NCBI GenBank assembly: GCA_964486145.1
Contig: CAZAMT010000182.1
Coordinates: forward strand, 1 to 8,209
Reading direction: 5' to 3'
Length of the DNA stretch: 8,209 nucleotides
Origin: CAZAMT01 sp964486145
GTDB taxonomy: Bacteria; Bacteroidota; Bacteroidia; Bacteroidales; JAAAOM01
A program made the position numbers and the translations under genes. The notes beneath the pieces were generated by a model that saw only the letters and a list, made by a program, of their open reading frames with translations, had not been told where the DNA came from and did no database searches. Positions within the stretch are counted from its first letter, which is position 1; each line of letters begins with the position of its first letter. Below are positions 1-5,504 of this stretch, piece after piece.

Positions 1-34
1 TAATATTGATTAGCAATTGATAATTTTATTTGTA

Positions 35-42
35 TATATTTG
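35..42 (+). promoter_or_regulatory. Bacteroidota -7 promoter element (TATATTTG)
   Basis: TATATTTG matches the TAnnTTTG -7 consensus of the Bacteroidota primary sigma factor exactly. It lies 42 bases before the ATG of the DUF2795 gene, giving an expected leader of about 36 bases. No well-spaced -33 TTTG is visible; the nearest upstream TTG (17-19) is only about 15 bases away. The surrounding sequence is very AT-rich, so a chance match is possible. Confidence 0.5.
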
Positions 43-84
43 CGAAATTTTAAAAAACAGTAACCTACTTAATATATTAAACCT

Positions 85-306
85 ATGTATTGGACACTTG
101 AATTAGCTTCGAAATTGGAAGATGCACCCTGGCCGGCAACCAAAGATGAGTTAATTGATTTTGCCATCCGTTCAGGTGCACCTCTGGAGGTTATTGAAAA
201 CCTGCAGGAAATCGAAGATGAAGGAGAAATTTATGAAAGTATTGAAGATATTTGGCCTGATTATCCAAGTAAAGACGATTTTTTCTTCAATGAAGATGAG
301 TATTAA
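85..306 (+). CDS. DUF2795 family small acidic protein
   Basis: This encodes a 73-residue soluble protein with no signal peptide or membrane segment. I recognise it as the short Bacteroidota form of DUF2795, from the opening MYWTLELASKLEDAPWPATK, the central GAPLEVIENLQ and the ending DDFFFNEDEY. It is strikingly acidic: 22 Asp/Glu against 4 Lys/Arg, with clusters at residues 42-48 and 54-72. The family's molecular function is not established; the fold is predicted to be a small helical domain. The strong conservation I recall across the phylum suggests a core cytoplasmic role, but nothing here indicates a partner. It is monocistronic, with its own -7 element upstream and a hairpin terminator 21 bases after the stop. 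It converges on the synthase gene. The gene call is firm; the function is unknown. Confidence 0.9.
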   Translation: MYWTLELASKLEDAPWPATKDELIDFAIRSGAPLEVIENLQEIEDEGEIYESIEDIWPDYPSKDDFFFNEDEY

Positions 307-326
307 CATGAATATTTAAAACAAAC

Positions 327-363
327 AAAAAACCCTCAAGTAATAATTACAAGAGGGTTTTTT
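327..363. terminator. Symmetric bidirectional intrinsic terminator
   Basis: Positions 327-337 (AAAAAACCCTC) pair perfectly with 353-363 (GAGGGTTTTTT), an 11-bp stem. Inside the loop, GTAA (340-343) can pair with TTAC (347-350) around TAA, after a 2x2 AA/AA internal loop. The A-run and T-run flank the GC-rich core, so on either strand the RNA would be a hairpin ending in a U tract. It sits between convergent genes, 20 bases after the DUF2795 stop and 20 bases after the synthase stop on the other strand, and probably terminates both. Confidence 0.9.
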
Positions 364-383
364 GTTTTAAATCAGGTCATCTT

Positions 384-1634
384 TTAAAATGCCGCGATCT
401 TCTCGGAAGCATATTTACCTGCATTTAATTTCTCCCTTACCTGCGCGAATGCTTCTATTGTTTCATCCACATCTTGTTCCGTATGGACGGCAGTAGGGAT
501 GATTCGTATCAGAATAGTTCCTTTGGGGACTACCGGGTAGGCTACAATCGAACAAAATATGCCATAATTTTCACGGAGATCCAAAACAATGTTGGTTGCT
601 TCTGGAACATTACCCTCAAGAATGACCGGCGTTACCGGAGATTCGGTATCACCCAGGTTAAATCCTTTTTGTTTAAGACCGGTTTGTAGTTTTTTAACAA
701 TCTTCCAAAGGTTTTCCCGTAGTTCGGATTTCGTCTTGAGAAGTTCAAGACGTTTCAACGCGCCTATTACCATTGGCATGGGCAATGACTTGGCAAACGT
801 TTGGGAGCGCATATTGTATCTCAGGAAATCAACGATTTTTTCATCGGCTGCAACAAATGCGCCTATGCCTGCCATTGATTTTGCAAATGTTGAGAAATAA
901 ATATCAATTTGATCCTGAACACCAAAATGTTCACCGGTTCCGGCACCTGTTTTGCCCATAGTTCCAAATCCATGTGCATCGTCAACCAGCAAACGGAAAT
1001 TGAATTTCTCCTTCAATTCAACAATGCTTTTTAAATTTCCGAGGTCACCTGCCATACCAAATACACCTTCGGTAATAACCAGGATGCCGCCTCCGTTCTC
1101 TTCCGCCCATTTGGTGGCGAAACATAGCATTTTTTCACACTTAGCCATGTCGTTATGCGGGAAAACAAAACTTTTTCCACCTTTGGCTTTGTGAAGGAAA
1201 ACCCCATCCATGATGCACGCGTGTGATTCAGAATCGTATACGATTACATCTTTGCGATCAACCAGTGAATCAATAATGGAAACCATGCCCTGATAACCAT
1301 AGTTCAATAAAAAACAATCTTCTTTGCTTACAAATTCAGCCAGATTATTCTCCAGTTCTTCGTGCTTACTGGTTTGCCCTGACATCATTCGAGCCCCCAT
1401 CGGATAAGCCAAACCATATTCTTTTGCTGCATCGGCGTCTGCTTTTCTGACTTCGGGGTGATTCCCCAGTCCGATATAATTGTTTAGACTCCATACCAAT
1501 ACATCTTTCCCCCTGAATTTCATCCGGGGAGAGAGTTCTCCTTCCAGCTTTGGAAACATAAAATAACCGTGTGCATCTTTTTGATATTGTCCAAGTGGCC
1601 CTTTATCTCTTTCTATCTTATTAAATATATCCAC
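384..1634 (-). CDS. PLP-dependent alpha-oxoamine synthase (SPT/KBL-like acyltransferase)
   Basis: This 416-residue fold-type I PLP enzyme condenses an amino acid with an acyl thioester, releasing CO2. Visible landmarks are His138 in SHAC (ring stacking), Asp218 and His221 in VDDAHGFG (pyridine nitrogen and O3'), Lys252 in STFAKSMAG (Schiff base) and Arg377 in LIRIIP (carboxylate binding). The family includes serine palmitoyltransferase, glycine C-acetyltransferase, AONS and cysteate acyltransferase. This copy has YPMGARMMSG at residues 77-86, where Bacteroides-type serine palmitoyltransferases have a GSGCAGSR-like loop, and it carries a longer N-terminus. It belongs to a separate Bacteroidota subfamily often labelled only as an aminotransferase. 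Sphingolipid or sulfonolipid base synthesis is an inference. The start is GTG at 1632-1634: it gives the family N-terminus MDIFNKIERDKGPLG, and an in-frame stop at 1650-1652 leaves no upstream ATG. The gene stands alone with its own -7 element and a shared terminator. Confidence 0.93.
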   Translation of the reverse strand: MDIFNKIERDKGPLGQYQKDAHGYFMFPKLEGELSPRMKFRGKDVLVWSLNNYIGLGNHPEVRKADADAAKEYGLAYPMGARMMSGQTSKHEELENNLAEFVSKEDCFLLNYGYQGMVSIIDSLVDRKDVIVYDSESHACIMDGVFLHKAKGGKSFVFPHNDMAKCEKMLCFATKWAEENGGGILVITEGVFGMAGDLGNLKSIVELKEKFNFRLLVDDAHGFGTMGKTGAGTGEHFGVQDQIDIYFSTFAKSMAGIGAFVAADEKIVDFLRYNMRSQTFAKSLPMPMVIGALKRLELLKTKSELRENLWKIVKKLQTGLKQKGFNLGDTESPVTPVILEGNVPEATNIVLDLRENYGIFCSIVAYPVVPKGTILIRIIPTAVHTEQDVDETIEAFAQVREKLNAGKYASEKIAAF

Positions 1635-1667
1635 GACATTAAATTTTGGTTAAAAAACAGTTCGACA

Positions 1668-1675
1668 CAAAAATA
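1668..1675 (-). promoter_or_regulatory. -7 promoter element for the oxoamine synthase (TATTTTTG)
   Basis: Read on the minus strand, this is TATTTTTG, an exact TAnnTTTG match, 33 bases before the GTG start. The expected leader is about 26 bases. I see no -33 TTTG at a suitable distance, so the assignment rests on the -7 element and its position in the divergent intergenic region. Confidence 0.5.
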
Positions 1676-1792
1676 TATTTTTTTTATAGAACATAAACTG
1701 ATTATTAGCACAATTAATGTTTATGAATAACGTTTGATTGCTCAGGGACGTATAAATAAAAGCTGTAGATTAGATCATGTAATTTTAACATT

Positions 1793-2014
1793 ATGCGAAT
1801 GACACATCAAAGAATAAAGTTATTACTTTTCGTTGTGTTTATTTTTTTTATGGTTTTTTCAGTTGGATGTTATCCAACAAAAAAGCGTAAGCGAACCTTC
1901 GCACCGTGCAGTTACCAGATATTAGAACGTAACAAGGAAGGGTATAAGAACACGAAGAAAAGAGAGAAACTGCTCAAATCCATCAATAAAAAAAGGGCCA
2001 CACAACGCGATTAA
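1793..2014 (+). CDS. Small basic predicted lipoprotein, unknown function
   Basis: This encodes 73 residues. The N-terminus has a short charged region (MRMTHQRIK), a strongly hydrophobic stretch at residues 10-24 and a lipobox-like SVGC ending at Cys26. That pattern predicts a signal-peptidase-II lipoprotein with a mature part of only 48 residues. The mature part is very basic (17 Lys/Arg, 4 Asp/Glu), opens with KKRKR at 30-34 and has one further cysteine (Cys39). I recognise no family. A basic tail on a lipid anchor could bind nucleic acid, LPS or another acidic polymer, but that is speculation. ATG codons at 1793 and 1799 are both possible starts. It is followed on the same strand by bamD, with a 110-base gap to the preferred bamD start, so co-transcription is possible. 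The good lipoprotein signal argues that it is a real gene; length and lack of homology keep confidence moderate. Confidence 0.6.
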   Translation: MRMTHQRIKLLLFVVFIFFMVFSVGCYPTKKRKRTFAPCSYQILERNKEGYKNTKKREKLLKSINKKRATQRD

Positions 2015-2112
2015 ATCGAAAAAATTCAGGGATTTATTCATTGGCTCGAAATTTGTTTGAAATGATTGAGAAAGCTTGTTAGATAATGGCCATTTATTTT
2101 AATGATTTTTTA

Positions 2113-2120
2113 TACCTTTG
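2113..2120 (+). promoter_or_regulatory. -7 promoter element immediately before bamD (TACCTTTG)
   Basis: TACCTTTG is an exact TAnnTTTG match and sits in TATACCTTTGCC, a typical Bacteroidota promoter context. Only 4 bases separate it from the ATG at 2125. Transcription normally starts about 6-7 bases after this element, so the start would fall at or just inside that ATG. The element probably drives bamD-rpoZ-coaBC-DUF4835. No clear -33 TTTG is visible; TTT-rich sequence lies around 2093-2099. Confidence 0.65.
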
Positions 2121-2124
2121 CCGG

Positions 2125-2940
2125 ATGTTTTTAAAAAGATATAATTTATTTTATGCGATTGTTATTCTGATCGTTACAGGTTCATGTAGTGGTTATGAAA
2201 AATTGCTTAAGAGCAGCGATTACAAATTGAAGTATGAAAAGGCATTTGAATACTACTATGAAGAGGATTATTCAAAAGCAATGAACCTGTTTGAGCAGTT
2301 GATGCCCGTGTATCGGGGAACACAGCAAGCCGATTCAGTGAATTTTTACCATGCCATGTGTAACTACAAAATGGGAGATTATTTGCTGGCAGGGCATCAT
2401 TTTAAAAATTTTGCAACCATTTACGGAAACAGTCCGTTTGCAGAAGATGCTGAATTCCTGCATGCTTATTGTCACTACAAAAACTCCCCCAGACCAACCC
2501 TGGACCAGGAAAGTTCATTCAAAGCTATTGAAGCATTTCAGTTGTTTATGATCCAATACCCAAACAGTGATCGGCAGGATGAAGCCATCAAAATCATACG
2601 GGAATTGCAAAACAAATTGGTTGAAAAATCTTATTTAAGTGCAAGATTATATTATGACCTGGGCGATTACAAAGCCTCCATTATAGCTTTAAATAACAGT
2701 TTAATTGAATATCCCGACACCAAATTCAGAGAAGAAATTAAATATTTAATTTTAAAATCACACTTCTTACTTGCCGAGAACAGTGTGGAAAGTAAAAAAA
2801 GAGAACGTTTCCAGGAAACCCTGGATGAGTATTATTCATTTGTTGCTGAATTTCCCGAAAGTGAACACATCAGAGAAGTTAGAAAAATATACGAGCAAAC
2901 AGCTCTAATCCTTAATTTGAATCAACAAGCAAGTAATTAA
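2125..2940 (+). CDS. bamD: Outer membrane protein assembly factor BamD
   Basis: BamD is an essential lipoprotein of the BAM complex. It sits on the periplasmic face of the outer membrane and works with BamA to fold beta-barrel proteins. From ATG 2125 the protein has 271 residues, near the family's usual 240-280. It has a lysine-containing N-terminus, a hydrophobic core at about residues 7-18, and a lipobox TGSC with Cys21 as the lipidated residue. The mature part consists of TPR-like helical pairs, recognisable in KAFEYYYEEDYSKAMNLFEQL, YHAMCNYKMGDYLLAGHHFK and LYYDLGDYKASIIAL. The segment with AIEAFQLFMIQYPNSDRQDEA is typical of BamD. An in-frame ATG at 2086 would add 13 residues before the charged region and give an awkward signal peptide, so 2125 is preferred. 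rpoZ follows after 9 bases. Family call firm, start moderately sure. Confidence 0.92.
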   Translation: MFLKRYNLFYAIVILIVTGSCSGYEKLLKSSDYKLKYEKAFEYYYEEDYSKAMNLFEQLMPVYRGTQQADSVNFYHAMCNYKMGDYLLAGHHFKNFATIYGNSPFAEDAEFLHAYCHYKNSPRPTLDQESSFKAIEAFQLFMIQYPNSDRQDEAIKIIRELQNKLVEKSYLSARLYYDLGDYKASIIALNNSLIEYPDTKFREEIKYLILKSHFLLAENSVESKKRERFQETLDEYYSFVAEFPESEHIREVRKIYEQTALILNLNQQASN

Positions 2941-2949
2941 TTTGATAAT

Positions 2950-3276
2950 ATGAACATGACAGTAGATTACAAAAAGTCAAAAGCACCTGTAACAACCATT
3001 ACACGCGACACTGATAAGTTAGAAACGGATACCGGAAATATTTACGAGACCGTTGTTATCGTATCAAAACGCGCAAACCAGATATCTGTTGAGATCAAAC
3101 AGGAATTAAACAGAAAACTGGAAGAATTTGCTTATTATACCGATAACCTCGAGGAGGTTTTTGAAAACCGTGAGCAAATTGAAATTTCCAAATTTTATGA
3201 ACGATTGCCCAAACCAACCTTGATCGCGTTGCAGGAATTTACAGAAGGACAGGTTTATTTTCGCAGGGCCGAATAA
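2950..3276 (+). CDS. rpoZ: DNA-directed RNA polymerase subunit omega
   Basis: This 108-residue protein is the Bacteroidota form of RNA polymerase omega (Rpb6-like family), which wraps the beta' C-terminus and stabilises the core enzyme. NIYETVVIVSKRANQIS (residues 30-46) aligns by eye with the omega core NRFDLVLVAARRARQM of E. coli, and LIALQEFTEGQV (91-102) resembles its VIALREIEEGLI. The central part (about 56-88), containing NLEEVFENREQIEIS, is the lineage-specific insertion usual in this phylum. There is no signal peptide. Context supports the call: in Firmicutes and Actinobacteria, rpoZ also directly precedes coaBC. It starts 9 bases after bamD and ends 19 bases before coaBC, so it is probably co-transcribed with both. 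A second in-frame ATG at 2956 is an equally plausible start. Many annotations simply call it an Rpb6-like hypothetical. Confidence 0.88.
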   Translation: MNMTVDYKKSKAPVTTITRDTDKLETDTGNIYETVVIVSKRANQISVEIKQELNRKLEEFAYYTDNLEEVFENREQIEISKFYERLPKPTLIALQEFTEGQVYFRRAE

Positions 3277-3295
3277 ATCAATCATCTTTCTTTCT

Positions 3296-4516
3296 ATGTT
3301 GAAAGATAAAAATATTATTCTTGGAATAACAGGAAGTATAGCAGCCTACAAAGCTGCTATTCTTGTTAGGTTACTTGTTAAAAACGGTGCAAATGTTAAA
3401 GTGATAATGACGCCGCTCGCTAAAGAATTCATTACACCGCTTACAATGGCCACACTGGCAAAGAATCCGGTTTTGGTTGAATTTTATAATCCTGAAAATG
3501 GCGATTGGAACAGCCATGTTGAACTGGGCTTGTGGGCGGATGCGATGCTGATTGCGCCGGCTTCCGCAAATACCATGGCTAAAATGGCCAATGGTATTGC
3601 AGATAACCTGCTACTGACTACCTTTTTGTCCATTCGAAAAAAGGTGATAATAGCTCCCGCCATGGATTTGGATATGTACGCGCACGCCACTACCCAGCGA
3701 AACGTTCGGCAACTATTGCAGGATGGAGCAAATATTATTGAAGCGTCAACCGGTGATCTTGCCAGTGGATTGTCAGGAAAAGGAAGAATGCAGGAACCGG
3801 AATGTATTGTTGAATATCTTGATAATTATTTTGCACATCTTGATTACCCCGAAATATCAAAATTCAAAGGAAAAAAGGTATTGCTAACTGCCGGTCCGAC
3901 TTACGAACCATTGGACCCGGTAAGATTTATCGGAAATCATTCTTCAGGTAAAATGGGATATGCCATTGCCGGGCACCTGGCTTTTGCTGGTGCAGAGGTA
4001 ACCCTGATTTCAGGACCGTCGGAACTCTCGCTTTCTGATGGCAGAATTATAAGTTTACCGGTGGAAAATGCTGATCAAATGTTTCAAATGGTTAAAAATC
4101 ATATGGCATCGTATGATATCGCAATTTTGGCTGCTGCTGTATCTGATTATACACCAAAATCTGTATCCACTCAAAAAATAAAAAGCAAACAAGGGAATCT
4201 TTCCATTGAATTGACAAAAACAGAGGATATTGCATTTTATCTTGGGAAAAACAAAAAAGAACATCAACTTCTCATAGGATTTGCCCTTGAAACTGAAAAT
4301 GAACTTGAAAACGCCTGTGCAAAGCTCGAAAGAAAAAATTTTGATGTGATAGTATTAAATTCCCTGAATGATAACGGCGCCGGATTTAAATCCGATACAA
4401 ACAAAATATCCATCATTGATAAACACAATAATATAGATAAATATGAGTTGAAAAATAAGAAAGCAGTTGCTTTGGATATTTTAAAAAAAATTGCTCAATT
4501 AATGCCAGAAAAATGA
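3296..4516 (+). CDS. coaBC: Bifunctional phosphopantothenoylcysteine decarboxylase/phosphopantothenate-cysteine ligase
   Basis: CoaBC makes 4'-phosphopantetheine for coenzyme A in two steps: ligation of cysteine to 4'-phosphopantothenate, then FMN-dependent decarboxylation. The 406 residues match the family length. The N-terminal CoaC flavoprotein domain (about 1-180) shows GITGSIAAYK (10-19), the catalytic His74 in NSHVEL, APASANT (87-93) and PAMDLDMY (121-128). The last replaces the usual PXMNxxMW, with Asp124 where Asn is usual. The CoaB domain (about 190-402) shows TAGPTYEPLDPVRFIGNHSS (198-217) with KMGYA after it, AAAVSDYTPK (279-288), the Lys-rich QKIKSK (293-298), GFALETE (328-334) and GAGFKSDTNKISI (361-373). 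The flap that normally carries a catalytic Cys in ACGD reads ASGL here, with Ser157. I recall this as common in Bacteroidota. The stop overlaps the next start as ATGA, suggesting translational coupling with the DUF4835 gene. Confidence 0.96.
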   Translation: MLKDKNIILGITGSIAAYKAAILVRLLVKNGANVKVIMTPLAKEFITPLTMATLAKNPVLVEFYNPENGDWNSHVELGLWADAMLIAPASANTMAKMANGIADNLLLTTFLSIRKKVIIAPAMDLDMYAHATTQRNVRQLLQDGANIIEASTGDLASGLSGKGRMQEPECIVEYLDNYFAHLDYPEISKFKGKKVLLTAGPTYEPLDPVRFIGNHSSGKMGYAIAGHLAFAGAEVTLISGPSELSLSDGRIISLPVENADQMFQMVKNHMASYDIAILAAAVSDYTPKSVSTQKIKSKQGNLSIELTKTEDIAFYLGKNKKEHQLLIGFALETENELENACAKLERKNFDVIVLNSLNDNGAGFKSDTNKISIIDKHNNIDKYELKNKKAVALDILKKIAQLMPEK

Positions 4517-5424
4517 GGACCGGATTAATCATTTCTTTCATATTCGTTTTTTCAAAATTTGTAATTCATGCCCAGGAATTGCAATGCAATGTTCAGGTAG
4601 TTTCCCAGAAAGTTCAGGGAACCAACAAACAGGTTTTTGAAACATTGCAAACAGCCATTTTTGAATTCATGAACAACCGAAACTGGACCGACCACAAATT
4701 TTTACCTGACGAACGGATAGAATGCAACATCATGTTCAATATAACAGAACAAGTTTCTGCAGATGAATTTAAAGGTGAAGTACAAATCCAGGTGCGAAGG
4801 CCTGTTTTTAATTCATCATACTATTCTACCCTTCTTAATTATAAAGACAATGATATTCATTTCAGGTATGTTGAATTTCAGCCCCTGGAATTTAATCCGA
4901 CATCACATATGTCTAATTTAACATCTTTGCTGGCATATTATGCATATATTATCCTGGCCATAGATTATGATACGTTTGCTCCCGAGGGAGGAGCACAATT
5001 TTATCAGATGGCAGAACAAATTGTGAACAATGCGCAAAATGCTCCGGAAAAAGGCTGGAAAGCTTATGAGAGTACAACCCGCAAAAACCGGTACTGGTTT
5101 GTAACAAACCTGCTTGATGAAGACTATGAAAACGTGCGTCGGTTTTACTACAGGTATCACCGTCATGGTTTGGATGTGATGGATGCCAAACCTGAGCAGG
5201 GTAGAAACGAAATTGCTGAAAGTTTGAAACTATTACAGGAAGTGTTTCGGGAAAAGCCGGATCCTTTTCTTTATCCACTCCGGGTGGTTTTCGACGCTAA
5301 ATCAGATGAGTTTGTGAATGTTTTCTCCGAAGGACAGGTGCAACAAAAAAATGAAGTGTACATTATACTTTCCGAAATCGATCCATCCAACTCAGGTAAA
5401 TACGAAAAAATTATCAAGCAATAG
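4513..5424 (+). CDS. DUF4835 family secreted protein (possible type IX secretion PorD)
   Basis: This 303-residue protein has a signal peptide: MRTG, a hydrophobic stretch at 5-19 and likely signal-peptidase-I cleavage after Ala20 in VIHAQEL. No lipobox cysteine or further membrane segment is visible, so it is probably periplasmic or outer-membrane associated. Family features include LPDERIECNIMFNI (about 64-77), the VRRPVFNSSYYSTLLN stretch with IHFRYVEFQPLEFN after it, and the aromatic, basic ENVRRFYYRYHRHGLDVM. I recognise this as DUF4835. Some recent annotation names the family PorD of the type IX secretion system; I recall that label only loosely and no other type IX component is in the window. 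Its start overlaps the coaBC stop by 4 bases. The pairing with coaBC, rpoZ and recN recurs in Bacteroidota, so it is a core gene of that lineage. Its biochemical role is unknown. Confidence 0.88.
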   Translation: MRTGLIISFIFVFSKFVIHAQELQCNVQVVSQKVQGTNKQVFETLQTAIFEFMNNRNWTDHKFLPDERIECNIMFNITEQVSADEFKGEVQIQVRRPVFNSSYYSTLLNYKDNDIHFRYVEFQPLEFNPTSHMSNLTSLLAYYAYIILAIDYDTFAPEGGAQFYQMAEQIVNNAQNAPEKGWKAYESTTRKNRYWFVTNLLDEDYENVRRFYYRYHRHGLDVMDAKPEQGRNEIAESLKLLQEVFREKPDPFLYPLRVVFDAKSDEFVNVFSEGQVQQKNEVYIILSEIDPSNSGKYEKIIKQ

Positions 5425-5477
5425 AATTTATATTGGCGGTTAAATGCCGTTTGATTATATTTATGATAAATCTTAGT

Positions 5478-5485
5478 TAAGTTTG
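5478..5485 (+). promoter_or_regulatory. -7 promoter element for recN (TAAGTTTG)
   Basis: TAAGTTTG matches TAnnTTTG exactly and lies 19 bases before the recN ATG, predicting a leader of about 13 bases. A TTTG at 5450-5453 could serve as the -33 element, but the 24-base spacer is slightly long. I see no LexA-like palindrome at this promoter, so SOS control cannot be inferred. Confidence 0.6.
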
Positions 5486-5504
5486 CAGATTAAATAAAAC
5501 CTGT

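Noticed and set aside
474..1194. Several + strand open frames of 62-103 codons (474-689, 589-900, 773-961, 952-1194)
   Set aside because: They lie antisense to the oxoamine synthase, whose frame has full family motifs. Their translations show no recognisable domain.
1733..1773. Possible promoter for the small lipoprotein (TTTG at 1733-1736, TAGATTAG at 1766-1773)
   Set aside because: The downstream half does not match TAnnTTTG and the 29-base spacing is wrong.
2351..2551. 66-codon + strand frame inside bamD
   Set aside because: It is a +1 frame within the TPR region of bamD, with no independent start context or domain.
3484..4267. Minus-strand open frames at 3484-3690 and 4055-4267
   Set aside because: Both are antisense shadows inside coaBC, with no family features or promoter element.
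4918..5278. Two overlapping minus-strand frames of 82 and 109 codons
   Set aside because: They are antisense to the DUF4835 gene, overlap each other in different frames and are low-complexity in character.
5435..5451. Possible terminator hairpin after the DUF4835 gene (GGCGGT/GCCGTT around TAAAT)
   Set aside because: Three of the six pairs are G-U wobbles, and the following T-rich stretch is interrupted. It is too weak to call.
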